From: Glutamicibacter sp. B1
Lineage (GTDB): Bacteria; Actinomycetota; Actinomycetes; Actinomycetales; Micrococcaceae
Direction: 5' to 3'
NCBI RefSeq assembly: GCF_039602135.1
Contig: NZ_CP125942.1
Location: 744,001-808,000 of the forward strand
DNA length: 64,000 bases
A program made the position numbers and the translations under genes. Positions 27,174 through 34,920 of this stretch are shown in pieces (position 1 is the stretch's first letter; each line of letters opens with the position of its first letter). Under the pieces are notes generated by a model, which was not told where the DNA came from, did not search any database, and was given only the letters and a program-made list of their open reading frames with translations.

Positions 27174-28111
27174 TGCGCGTCGCTGGAATTGATTGCGGAA
27201 CAAACTCCATTCGTCTTCTGATTGCCGATGTGCAGCAGGATGAGAATGGAACCCACCTTGTTGACGTGCTGCGCACCATGCGCGTGGTCCGACTTGGCCA
27301 AGGTGTCGACGCAACGGGCGCCTTCGCCCCAGAAGCCTTGGAACGTACCTTTGCGGCAGCTCGCGAGTACCGTGCCTTGTGCGATGACCACCAGGTGCAG
27401 GCCATCCGTTTTGTGGCAACATCCGCAGCGCGCGATGTGTCCAACCGTGATGTTTTTGCCGAAGAAATCACCAAGATCATCGGTGTTGCGCCGGAAGTGA
27501 TCAGCGGAGATGAAGAAGCATCGCTGTCCTTCAACGGTGCGGCTTCGGTCCGGGCTGGTCAGCCGGGCTACAGCCTGGTCATTGATCTCGGGGGAGGCTC
27601 CACCGAGTTTGTTCTGGGCAATGCGTCAGGTCCGGTGGCAGCAAAGAGCCTCGATATGGGTTGCGTGCGAGTCACCGAACGGTTCCACGAGCAGGGTTTG
27701 GACTCACCGGAAGCCGTGGCGTTCATGGATGATGCACTGCAGTCTTTGAATGGAGTTGTCGACGTCGCTGACGTTGACGCGGTAGTCATGGTGGCAGGAA
27801 CTTTCACCACGTTGACCGCCCAGGCCTTGGGCTTGGAGAAATATGAATCTGAAAAGATTCATGGTGCGCAGTTGAGCTTTGATCAAATGCGAGAAGCAAC
27901 TGACGCCATGCTCTCCTATTCGCGTGATGAACGCGCAGCTTTAGGCTTCATGCACCCAGGCCGAGTGGATGTCATCCGTGCCGGTGCAGCAATCGTTCAG
28001 CGCATCCTTCATTACTTGGAGACTTCTAGCGGACATCGCCCGATGCGACTAATTGCATCGGAACACGATATTCTCGACGGAATCGCTGCTACTGCAGCTG
28101 TTAACGCCTAG
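27173..28111 (+). CDS. ppx: Exopolyphosphatase / Ppx-GppA family phosphatase
   Basis: Hydrolyses polyphosphate end groups or guanosine pentaphosphate; which one is not decided by sequence. The actin-like ATPase fold signatures are present: phosphate-1 loop DCGTNSIRLLIAD (residues 7-19) and phosphate-2 loop IDLGGGSTEFVLG in the middle. At 312 residues it is the short form lacking the C-terminal HD-like domain of E. coli Ppx, as is normal for actinobacterial Ppx1/Ppx2. It starts in a TAATG overlap with DUF501 and is followed 32 nt later by a subtilase gene with its own strong ribosome binding site. Confidence 0.9.
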   Translation: MRVAGIDCGTNSIRLLIADVQQDENGTHLVDVLRTMRVVRLGQGVDATGAFAPEALERTFAAAREYRALCDDHQVQAIRFVATSAARDVSNRDVFAEEITKIIGVAPEVISGDEEASLSFNGAASVRAGQPGYSLVIDLGGGSTEFVLGNASGPVAAKSLDMGCVRVTERFHEQGLDSPEAVAFMDDALQSLNGVVDVADVDAVVMVAGTFTTLTAQALGLEKYESEKIHGAQLSFDQMREATDAMLSYSRDERAALGFMHPGRVDVIRAGAAIVQRILHYLETSSGHRPMRLIASEHDILDGIAATAAVNA

Positions 28112-28143
28112 TCCGTTTATTCGGAACCGACCAAGGAGATTCT

Positions 28144-29676
28144 TTGAGCACAGCTCTGCGCGCTAAGAAAGCGATGGGCCTGAAACGATACGGCTCATTG
28201 TTTGTCGTTGCGATACTCGCATTGGCCATGCTCAATGTCGTCACCCCGGCTCATGCAGACACCATGCGTGAGTCGGAGTACTGGTTAGACTCTCTCGGCG
28301 TCACCCAAGCTCAACAGAGCACCAAGGGTGAAGGCGTAAAAGTAGCGATCATTGACACCGGTATCGATACCTCTCACCCGGACCTCAAGGGGGCCGTGGT
28401 TGGCGGAGCTGACATGTCCGGTGCCGGTGAATCTGGCGGCAATAAGCCCATTGGTGTCATGAGTGAACACGGCACGTTGGTCGCAACTTTGCTCGCGGGA
28501 CGTGGCAACAATAAGGGCGAGATTAACCGGGTTAAGTCTGAGAATGAGCGTCTCAAGGCTGCTTGGGAAAAAGCTAAAGCCGAAGCCGAGAAGAAGAACG
28601 AAGAGAAAAAAGACGACGAAGAAGACGTCGAGATTCCTAAAGAACCCGAGTACGAGGACGTTCCAAAACTCACCGGTGGAAGTGACGGCGTGCTCGGCGT
28701 AGCTCCGGCTGCTCAGCTGCTGTCTGTCTCACTGTGGATGGGTGAGGGAAACCCAGCGAACATTCCGGTGGAAGACCAGATTCCTCGTGCCGTGAAGTGG
28801 GCCGTCGATTCAGGCGCCAAGGTCATCAACATGTCTCTGGGTTCTACCAGCCCAGCCTGGCCTGAGAGTTGGGACGAGGCGTTCAAGTACGCAGAGGACC
28901 ATGACGTGGTGATTGTGGCTGCGGCCGGTAACCGCTCCGGTGGCATGAGCCAGGTGGGCGCTCCAGCGACCATCCCAGGTGTTCTGACCGTGGCCGGCGT
29001 TGATGAAAGCGGAAAAGCCTCGCAGGATTCATCTACGGAAGGCATTTCCATCGGTGTTGCTGCCCCAGCCGAACAGTTGGTCGGTGGCCTGCCTGATGAC
29101 GGTTATGCCCGCTGGTCTGGTACCTCCGGTGCCGCTCCATTGGTAGCTGGTGTAGCTGCGTTGATTCGTTCGAAGTATCCGGATCTCAAAGCACCGGACG
29201 TCATCAACCGGATCTTAAAGACTGCGCGTGACACTGGAGCTACGGGAGTCGACAACCTCTACGGCTACGGCATCATCAATGCCGAAGCAGCCGTGAACAA
29301 CGACGTACCGTCGGTGTCAGAAAACCCGCTAGGAACCATTGAAGAATGGATTCGGGTCCACCGGCGGAACACCACCAAGTCCACCGAAGCCCCAGCACCG
29401 GGTGTATCGATGGAAAAGTCGGACCTCAAACAAGTGACGGCTCCTGAGCCTATTGCACCAGACCAATCAACGCCGGCCCTTCAGCCACTGCTGATTATTG
29501 GGTCAGGGGTGCTGTTGGTGTTGGTGATTGTTTTGGGCAGCACACAGACCCTGTTGCGTCGTCGACGCGAACGACTGGCAGCCAGCGCGGCGTCAGCTTC
29601 GTTGAGCTCATTGAAGGTTGGCAAGAGTGCCGGCGATCATGATCTCTTCGACGACATTCCTGAAGAAGAGCAATAA
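28144..29676 (+). CDS. S8 subtilisin-like serine protease, mycosin-like, membrane-anchored
   Basis: Secreted serine protease tethered by a C-terminal helix. An N-terminal signal peptide (hydrophobic 17-36, then PAHAD) leads into the catalytic domain with triad Asp71 (DTGIDTSHPDL), His109 (SEHGTLVATLLAG), Ser328 (SGTSGAAP) and oxyanion Asn263 (AAGN). A transmembrane segment near residues 448-468 is followed by RRRRER and an acidic tail. This layout resembles the mycosins of type VII secretion, but no ESX genes lie here. Unusual: a 45-residue Lys/Glu-rich insert (about 129-173) between the His region and the next strand, likely a coiled coil. Start is TTG with AAGGAG 5 nt upstream. Confidence 0.88.
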   Translation: MSTALRAKKAMGLKRYGSLFVVAILALAMLNVVTPAHADTMRESEYWLDSLGVTQAQQSTKGEGVKVAIIDTGIDTSHPDLKGAVVGGADMSGAGESGGNKPIGVMSEHGTLVATLLAGRGNNKGEINRVKSENERLKAAWEKAKAEAEKKNEEKKDDEEDVEIPKEPEYEDVPKLTGGSDGVLGVAPAAQLLSVSLWMGEGNPANIPVEDQIPRAVKWAVDSGAKVINMSLGSTSPAWPESWDEAFKYAEDHDVVIVAAAGNRSGGMSQVGAPATIPGVLTVAGVDESGKASQDSSTEGISIGVAAPAEQLVGGLPDDGYARWSGTSGAAPLVAGVAALIRSKYPDLKAPDVINRILKTARDTGATGVDNLYGYGIINAEAAVNNDVPSVSENPLGTIEEWIRVHRRNTTKSTEAPAPGVSMEKSDLKQVTAPEPIAPDQSTPALQPLLIIGSGVLLVLVIVLGSTQTLLRRRRERLAASAASASLSSLKVGKSAGDHDLFDDIPEEEQ

Positions 29677-29702
29677 TTCCAAGTTCAATAATTCAAGATG
29701 AG

Positions 29703-29738
29703 ACAAGGGCGAAACCTACGGGTTTCGCCCTTGTTTTT
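29703..29738 (+). terminator. Intrinsic terminator after the subtilase gene
   Basis: ACAAGGGCGAAACC pairs perfectly with GGTTTCGCCCTTGT around a TACG tetraloop, then a T5 run. Confidence 0.92.
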
Positions 29739-29832
29739 GGTTTTCCAACCTGTCAGCGATACGGGGTGTTATCTCCTAAATTCACAGTCATATTCTTGGC
29801 GGTGAGCTCTGCGTGACATACCTGACGTAAAT

Positions 29833-29856
29833 AGTTAGTGAATGTTTTCACTAACT
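29833..29856. promoter_or_regulatory. Rex-like operator overlapping the ndh -35 region
   Basis: A perfect 10-bp inverted repeat with 4-nt spacer: AGTTAGTGAA-N4-TTCACTAACT. The core GTGAA-N4-TTCAC matches the core of the Streptomyces Rex operator (TGTGAA-N4-TTCACA), with the outermost base pair changed. Its right half supplies TTCACT at the -35 position of the ndh promoter, so a bound protein would block transcription. Confidence 0.6.
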
Positions 29857-29869
29857 CGGAAAATCCGCG

Positions 29870-29875
29870 TAGAAT
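29870..29875 (+). promoter_or_regulatory. -10 box of the ndh promoter (leaderless)
   Basis: TAGAAT lies 17 nt after TTCACT (29847-29852) and 7 nt before the ATG at 29883. There is no ribosome binding site. Confidence 0.6.
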
Positions 29876-29882
29876 CAAGAGT

Positions 29883-31250
29883 ATGTCGATCATTGAATCC
29901 TCCCAGAAGCGTCCGCGCATTCTTATCGTTGGCGGTGGCTATGTTGGCCTTTACGTCGCGATGAAGTTGCAGAAGAAGGTCAAGGCTCACGGTGGCATCG
30001 TCACCGTTGTTGACCCAAACCCTTACATGACTTACCAGCCATTCTTGCCAGAAGTTGCAGGTGGCCAGATTGAACCACGCCACGTAGTGGTTTCCCACCG
30101 CCAGCACCTGAAGCACTCCGAGCTTGTTAACGGCCGTGTGCTGAGCATCGATCACGCCAACAAGAAGGCTGTAATTGCTCCGAACAATGGCGAGCAGTTC
30201 GAGCTGGAATACACCGACGTTGTTATGTCGGCTGGTGCGATCACCCGTACCTTCCCAATCACCGGTCTTGCAGAAACCGGCATTGGCCTGAAGACCATCG
30301 AAGAGGCCGTCGCCCTGCGCAACAAGGTTGCCGAGCGCATCGAGTCCGCTTCGAACATGACTGACCCAGTGGCTCGCAAGCGCGCACTGACCTTCGTGGT
30401 TGTTGGTGGCGGCTTCGCCGGCATCGAAACCATCGCCGAGCTCGAAGACATGGCTCGTGACCTGATCAAGCTCAATGACCGCATTGATGAGAAGGAAGCT
30501 CGCTTCGTTCTCGTTGAGGCTATGGGCCGCATCATGCCAGAAGTTACCGAGGAACAGGCCGAGTGGGTTGTTGAGCACCTGCGTAGCCGTGGCGTAGAGG
30601 TACTGCTGAACACCTCGCTGAACAGCGCAGTGGATGGCAACCTCGAACTGATCAACATGGCTGACAAGTCCCCAGCCGGCGAATTCGGCGCAGACACCCT
30701 GATCTGGTGTGCCGGTGTTATGGCTAACCCAATGGTTCGCTCCACCGACTTCCCAATCGAGGCCCGCGGTCGTATTGAGACCCGCACCGACCTTCGCGTC
30801 AAGGATGCCAATGGCGATGCCCTCGAGGGCGCCTGGGCAGCCGGCGATATCTCGGCTGTCAAGGACGTTACCGGTGGCTTGCCAGACGGTACCTGCGTTC
30901 CTAACGCACAGCACGCTGTTCGCCAGGCAAAGCTCTTGGCAAAGAACCTTTACGCTGCCCGCTACGGCGTTGGCACCATCAAGGAATACAAGCACAAGAA
31001 CCTCGGCGCAGTTGCTGGTTTTGGCCGCAACAAGGGTGTTGCCAAGGTTGTTGGCATCAAGCTCAAGGGCTGGCCAGCATGGATGGCACACCGCGGTTAC
31101 CACGGTATGGCCATGCCAACCTTCGAGCGCAAGTTCCGCGTTGTTGGCGACTGGCTGGTTGCGCTGTTCTTCAAGCGCGATGGTCTGCAGCTGAACAACC
31201 TTGAAGCACCACGCACTGCTTTCGAAGAGTCTGCAAAGCCAAAGAAGTAG
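29883..31250 (+). CDS. ndh: Type II NADH dehydrogenase (NDH-2)
   Basis: Single-subunit, non-proton-pumping flavoenzyme that passes electrons from NADH to menaquinone. Two dinucleotide-binding motifs are seen: FAD site VGGGYVGLYVA (residues 16-26) and NADH site VVVGGGFAGIETIAEL in the middle. The conserved segment AAGDISAV marks the second FAD contact. Hydrophobic stretches near the C-terminus may attach it to the membrane. The ATG at 29883 (455 residues) was preferred over one at 29838, because the upstream one falls inside the promoter/operator. The predicted mRNA is leaderless and under a Rex-like palindrome, which fits redox control of NADH oxidation. A strong terminator follows. Confidence 0.93.
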   Translation: MSIIESSQKRPRILIVGGGYVGLYVAMKLQKKVKAHGGIVTVVDPNPYMTYQPFLPEVAGGQIEPRHVVVSHRQHLKHSELVNGRVLSIDHANKKAVIAPNNGEQFELEYTDVVMSAGAITRTFPITGLAETGIGLKTIEEAVALRNKVAERIESASNMTDPVARKRALTFVVVGGGFAGIETIAELEDMARDLIKLNDRIDEKEARFVLVEAMGRIMPEVTEEQAEWVVEHLRSRGVEVLLNTSLNSAVDGNLELINMADKSPAGEFGADTLIWCAGVMANPMVRSTDFPIEARGRIETRTDLRVKDANGDALEGAWAAGDISAVKDVTGGLPDGTCVPNAQHAVRQAKLLAKNLYAARYGVGTIKEYKHKNLGAVAGFGRNKGVAKVVGIKLKGWPAWMAHRGYHGMAMPTFERKFRVVGDWLVALFFKRDGLQLNNLEAPRTAFEESAKPKK

Positions 31251-31276
31251 GCGCAAGACTTCGATGATCGACTAGG

Positions 31277-31311
31277 TGTCGAGGGGCCGAATTTTTCGGC
31301 CCCTCGTACAC
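31277..31311 (+). terminator. Intrinsic terminator after ndh
   Basis: CGAGGGGCCGAA pairs with TTCGGCCCCTCG around a TTT loop, with extra pairing of the flanking GTGT/ACAC. Confidence 0.85.
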
Positions 31312-31367
31312 TTGTTGATAGCGGATTTCTTATTTGCTTTCCCGATCACGTAAGATTTGAGAGTCTT

Positions 31368-31449
31368 GCCCCCATGGTGGAATTGGCATACACGGCTGAC
31401 TTAAAATCAGCTGCCGAAAGGCTTGTGGGTTCGAGTCCCACTGGGGGCA
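31368..31449 (+). tRNA. tRNA-Leu (anticodon UAA)
   Basis: Full cloverleaf of the class II type: acceptor GCCCCCA pairs with TGGGGGC (31442-31448), discriminator A at 31449, anticodon stem GCTGA/TCAGC with loop CTTAAAA giving anticodon UAA, a long variable arm, and T arm GTGGG/CCCAC with loop TTCGAGT. No CCA is encoded. It reads the UUA codon (the bldA equivalent in Streptomyces). Its 3' end is repeated in degenerate form at 33770-33795, marking it as an old integration site. Confidence 0.97.
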
Positions 31450-31459
31450 CAGATGCCGA

Positions 31460-31500
31460 GGCCGCTACTTCCTTGTAAACACAAGGAAGTAGCGGCCTTT
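31460..31500 (+). terminator. Intrinsic terminator of tRNA-Leu
   Basis: A perfect 17-bp stem starting GGCCGCTACTTCC with an AAAC loop, followed by a TTT run, 11 nt after the tRNA. Confidence 0.9.
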
Positions 31501-31559
31501 GCTGTTTGCGGAATTAGCCGTTTGCCCAGAATTCGAGCATATTCGACCGCGATGAAGAG

Positions 31560-31856
31560 TCAAAAATCCATCGCCACGCCGACCAGATTGACATCAAACA
31601 GCTCGGCGAAGACGTTGAAAGTTACTGACTCCGTGCTATGTTCCAGAAAACTTTGAACCGCATTCACGTTTACGTCGTCGCTCACTGCCGTATGCCGTAA
31701 ATGGAGTAGAACCATCCTAGGAACGTCGGCATCTATGGCCATCGAGCTTGACCCAGTATGAACTGGAACGCAGTGCTTCCAAACCGACGTAAACAGGTAC
31801 GAAGAAATGGAAACATTGGAAGATCTTGCGGGGATCTCGCTCTGCAGACTACGCAT
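31560..31856 (-). pseudogene. Remnant of a phage-type tyrosine integrase (C-terminal part)
   Basis: The last 50 or so residues align by eye with the catalytic end of actinophage-like tyrosine recombinases: LRHTAVS (box II Arg), VNAVQSFLEHS (the LGH-S region, His kept), then FNVFAELF where functional enzymes have an (L/R)-x-Y-A-D-L-F pattern. The nucleophilic Tyr is thus Phe. The upstream 48 residues do not match, and the N-terminal and core-binding domains are missing. It lies 110 nt from the tRNA-Leu 3' end and points towards it, the usual place for the integrase of a tRNA-targeting element. It is inactive by both truncation and loss of Tyr. Confidence 0.7.
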
Positions 31857-32562
31857 CGGGCGGCCTGCTCTATTCCGGCGGCTGTCGTCGTGACTGTTAT
31901 GCGACCAAAATCTACGAGGGCATGGCGTCAGTGCGGCAGGTTCGGGAAATCCATCAAGAGGAATCAGGTCGAGCTGACTACTGAGATGAGGCGCATCCTC
32001 GGCAAGATCGTAGTTTTAGATGAGTAACTGGCAGGTTGCCAAGGCACGGCATATCCCAGCTTTTAGGCGCCCTCAAGATTACGACGCAATCGTTCCCGGG
32101 TTCACGGTCAACCGTTTTTGGCCCATGTTGTAGGTCGTTGGCGAGGCGGGCGGATCCAGCAGATTGGAATGGACTACCTGCCTTTTAGTGAGACGGGACA
32201 GAACTTCTTCAGCCCCAATTCACTGGGTGGCAGGTTCGAATGGTTCTTGGACAAAGCTGGAATTCATCAATGAGCAATATAGTGATGACGCCTACTTTTG
32301 GGTGTCACTGCCTTAGATTTCCCGGTGATACATGAATTGATGAAGTTCATTGTGGAAAGGCAGTCGAGAGTTTCGTTAGAAAACTGAGATTCCAGAGATA
32401 CGTGAGTTAAAGCGAATTAAGTGACTGTAATTCTTGCAATAGGAAATGTTGTTGCAGGGGAGTCTTTATTAGCTCTGACTTTGTGTTATTGCGGTTAGCG
32501 ATCGAATCGGTGTGATCAATCGTGATTTGCATAGCAGATGGGCAAGTGTCTATAGTTTTTAT
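31857..32562. other. Gene-poor stretch inside the decayed island
   Basis: About 700 bp with many stops in all frames. The longest open frame (31758-32027, plus) has no recognisable motif, unusual codon use and no ribosome binding site. I see no repeats or intact gene; it probably consists of eroded island DNA. The last part becomes T-rich before the structured-RNA candidate. Confidence 0.5.
32551..32556 (+). promoter_or_regulatory. Possible promoter of the structured RNA upstream of abi
   Basis: TATAGT is a good -10 match, with TTGCAT 18 nt upstream as a weak -35. Transcription would begin near 32563. Confidence 0.4.
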
Positions 32563-32632
32563 CAACAGTCCCCCCTCCGCTTAGGGCTCTAAAATTACTT
32601 GAGTACCGCGCATCAGAGGGGGTCCTCTTTTT
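32563..32632 (+). ncRNA. Candidate small structured RNA (terminated) directly upstream of the Abi gene
   Basis: About 70 nt. An outer stem CCCCCTC (32571-32577) with GAGGGGG (32616-32622) continues as CGC/GCG after a 5-nt bulge, and encloses an inner hairpin (GG-CTC with GAG-CC). The 3' end is TCCTC followed by T5, as in an intrinsic terminator, 18 nt before the abi start. An alternative small hairpin AGAGG/CCTCT could also form just before the T-run. The layout (short RNA, terminator, toxin-like gene) is that of RNA-antitoxin loci and of AbiF loci reported with a non-coding RNA. It could instead be only a terminator/attenuator. Confidence 0.4.
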
Positions 32633-32649
32633 AAGCTTAGAATTACTCT

Positions 32650-33582
32650 GTGACTGGCGACTCAATCCCTTATCTGGATTTCCCTCAACGTGTGAGGTAT
32701 TTGATCGAGCGGGAATACTTCGATGAGGTGGCTTTGGCTCGCGATGAGCAAGCCTTCCTGGAATCCATCAACTTCCATTACTTCCTGGGCTACGCTCGAA
32801 ATTTTCGGAAGATGCGACGCGAAGTCAAAGGCTTCTCATCTGCATCTATCAGTGAATTGATCGAAGTTGTACGTCTCGATCAAGAGTTGTCTTGCTTACT
32901 ATTCGAGGGCCTCCGCATGCTGGAATGGCGCTTGAGGGCGGCGTTCGTGGATAGTTATTGCGCTACGCACGAATCGGTCAATAGCTATCATGTTGCATCT
33001 ACATATGCTCGTGACGAGTTGGACCAGCCGATACATGAAGCAGTTCTGCGCCAGGTAATACGGAGCAAAGAGCCTTACATCGTAGAACATATATCTGGCA
33101 GAGGGGAGTATGCGTCGGGGGATTCGATGGCAAAGATTGACGAGCTTGTTAGTGGGTTGCCTATCTGGTCCGTCATTGACTCAATTTCGTTCGGAACTTT
33201 GGTCCGAATGATTCGCCACGCTCGCCGAGTTTCGGAAGAAGACGAATTCATGTGGAAACTCGTGAGCTCGGCGATCGAGACCCCACACCAAATGATTCAT
33301 GAATATCTGGTGGCAGCGCATACCCTACGTAACTTAGTTGCGCACCATTCGAGGCTCTGGATGCGGCCGACCACTAATACTCCAAAGTTTCCAAACACTT
33401 ATAAGCGTGAGAAGCGAAATGCTCATCCGAAATCAATGTATGTCATGATACTCAGCTTGAGCATCTGCCTCTTGAAGGTTCCCGGTGGGAAAGACTTCAA
33501 GGATAGGGTTGACGAGTTATTGTCGACGAGCTCCGCCTTTAGCCACGGCATTAGGCAAGTGTTTATTGAGAGTAAGTCTTAA
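32650..33582 (+). CDS. Abi_2 family (AbiD/AbiF-type) abortive-infection protein
   Basis: Predicted phage-defence or toxin protein of the Abi_2 family. The 310 residues include the N-terminal pattern of this family (a Phe/Tyr-rich FLESINFHYFLGYARNF, then LDQELSCLLFEGLRMLEWRLRAAF) and the C-terminal hallmark LRNLVAHHSRLWMRP. The RNLVAH segment fits the R-x4-H motif of HEPN ribonucleases, so RNA cleavage is the likely activity. The GTG start has TAGAAT 6 nt upstream and no ribosome binding site. It lies alone in the decayed tRNA-Leu island behind a structured-RNA candidate. No frame damage is visible, so it seems to have been kept while the rest of the island decayed. Confidence 0.85.
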   Translation: MTGDSIPYLDFPQRVRYLIEREYFDEVALARDEQAFLESINFHYFLGYARNFRKMRREVKGFSSASISELIEVVRLDQELSCLLFEGLRMLEWRLRAAFVDSYCATHESVNSYHVASTYARDELDQPIHEAVLRQVIRSKEPYIVEHISGRGEYASGDSMAKIDELVSGLPIWSVIDSISFGTLVRMIRHARRVSEEDEFMWKLVSSAIETPHQMIHEYLVAAHTLRNLVAHHSRLWMRPTTNTPKFPNTYKREKRNAHPKSMYVMILSLSICLLKVPGGKDFKDRVDELLSTSSAFSHGIRQVFIESKS

Positions 33583-34092
33583 ATTTCGGAGCATCTGCTT
33601 AACCTGGCTCCAGAATCAAAAGATGTGGCATGCAGCCTTCGGCTACGTCCGATTTCGAATATAGTTCATGGAACGAAGTGGGCTTATTCGCGACTGAATT
33701 CCGGTGAGGCATTGCCGACCATGGTAGCTAAGAACCCTAGAATTCGGGCTAAACGTATAGTCGCAACAAGTTCGAGTCCCATTGCAAGCACCGATACTTT
33801 GTTTCTTGCTTTCTCCAACTTCCGGGGAAGTACGGATCTCAGATGCTTTCAGCGTTACTAAAAGCAGTACTCCACAACAAGTGGGGGAACGAAAAGACCA
33901 CATCCGATGGCGCGCGAAGTGTCGGCTTGGCAAAAGTTTCAAGAATATCGCTCAGAGAGTAGTTTTTCCCCGATAATTCAGCCAATATCATCCTTCCGAC
34001 TGAGTGAATTCACAGTATGGCTCAATAGGATTAACAGCAACGAACTCTCGCACACCGCGAGCTGCACAATCGCAACCTATGGGGGAATGACG
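33583..34092. other. Intergenic region containing the island boundary
   Basis: About 510 bp with no convincing gene. The distal att-like repeat is at 33770-33795. Beyond it lies ordinary intergenic DNA leading to the Bax-inhibitor-1 gene, with a small hairpin (CTCGC/GCGAG) near 34049-34061. Short open frames here lack motifs and ribosome binding sites. Confidence 0.5.
33770..33795 (+). repeat. Degenerate att copy of the tRNA-Leu 3' end
   Basis: GTTCGAGTCCCA matches the T-loop and T-stem of tRNA-Leu exactly for 12 nt, and the following 14 nt match at 9 positions (21 of 26 overall against 31429-31454). It is not part of a foldable tRNA, so it is best read as the distal attachment site of the island. 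Confidence 0.6.
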
Positions 34093-34899
34093 TTGAGCAA
34101 CCCGGTATTTGGTTCAAGTAGCCAATCCGAGGCTTGGGGAACCAAGCCCGGAAGCCCAGTCGGCTTCCGTGACAATGCCAATATGAGCGCCGACCAGCTG
34201 CAGGACATGTACCAGCAGCCTGCTGCTACCGGTGCCGACATGGGCCGCATGACCATCGGTGACACGATCAATAAGACCGTCTTCTGCCTCGCCCTTGTGG
34301 TTATTGGTGCAGCGGTAGGTTGGAATATTCCAGCACTGATGCTTCCAGGAGCGCTGGTCGGTTTTGTTCTCGGTTTGGTCAACGTCTTCAAGAAGCGCCC
34401 ATCGCCAGTGCTGATTCTGCTGTACTCCGCAGCGCAGGGTCTTTTCCTTGGCGGACTTTCCGGTTTCTTGGAATCGCGCGAAGGAATGCAGGGCATCGCC
34501 ATCCAGGCAGTTCTGGCTACCTTCTGTGTCGCCGGCGTAACCCTGGCGCTATACCGCTCGGGTAAGTACCGTATGACTCCAAAGCTGAACAAGATCTTCA
34601 TGGTCGGCATGATCGGTCTAGTTGTCTTCTCTCTGCTGAACATGGTCCTGATGATGACCGGTGTCATCGGCGGAATGTTCGGTATGCGTGACGGCGTACT
34701 TGGCCTAGTTATCGGTGTTGTGGCCGTCTTGCTGGCCACCTACGCACTGGTTTCTGACTTCACCATGATCGAAGAACTCTCCAACCAGGGTGCTCCGGCG
34801 ATCATGGCTTGGCGCGGTGCCTTCGGCCTCACGGTAACCCTGATCTGGTTGTACACCGAGATCCTGCGCATTCTGGCCATCTTGCGTGGCGACGACTAA
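34093..34899 (+). CDS. Bax inhibitor-1/YccA family membrane protein
   Basis: Seven-helix membrane protein of the BI-1/TMBIM-like family, whose bacterial members can act as pH-sensitive calcium leak channels. A polar N-terminus of about 60 residues precedes the helices (first near FCLALVVIGAAVGW). The C-terminal segment with two acidic sites (ALVSDFTMIEEL) corresponds to the region holding the conserved Asp pair of the family. Start: TTG 34093 with GGGGGA 6 nt upstream (MSNPVFG); ATG 34087 is in frame and adds two residues but sits against the ribosome binding site. The frame is open back to 33907 without plausible translation. A terminator follows. Confidence 0.88.
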   Translation: MSNPVFGSSSQSEAWGTKPGSPVGFRDNANMSADQLQDMYQQPAATGADMGRMTIGDTINKTVFCLALVVIGAAVGWNIPALMLPGALVGFVLGLVNVFKKRPSPVLILLYSAAQGLFLGGLSGFLESREGMQGIAIQAVLATFCVAGVTLALYRSGKYRMTPKLNKIFMVGMIGLVVFSLLNMVLMMTGVIGGMFGMRDGVLGLVIGVVAVLLATYALVSDFTMIEELSNQGAPAIMAWRGAFGLTVTLIWLYTEILRILAILRGDD

Positions 34900-34920
34900 A
34901 CATATTGAAGTAGAAAATTA

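Larger units (their letters stand above)
31429..33795. mobile_element. Decayed tRNA-Leu-integrated genomic island (about 2.4 kb)
   Basis: Bounded by the 3' end of tRNA-Leu (31429-31454) and a 26-nt direct repeat of it (33770-33795, 21 of 26 identical, first 12 exact). Inside are a tyrosine integrase remnant directly beside the tRNA, a long stretch without recognisable genes, a structured-RNA candidate and an Abi_2 gene. Base composition looks more AT-rich than the flanking chromosome. The arrangement (tRNA, integrase, cargo, second att copy) is that of an integrative element that has lost most of its genes. Confidence 0.6.

Noticed and set aside
29835..31256. Open frame opposite ndh (473 codons)
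   Set aside because: Antisense shadow of ndh; no family features.
31758..32027. 89-codon frame inside the island as a gene
   Set aside because: It overlaps the integrase relic in antisense, has no ribosome binding site and no recognisable motif.
33761..33795. Second tRNA gene suggested by a T-loop-like sequence
   Set aside because: No acceptor, D or anticodon stems fold around it; it fits better as a degenerate att copy of tRNA-Leu.
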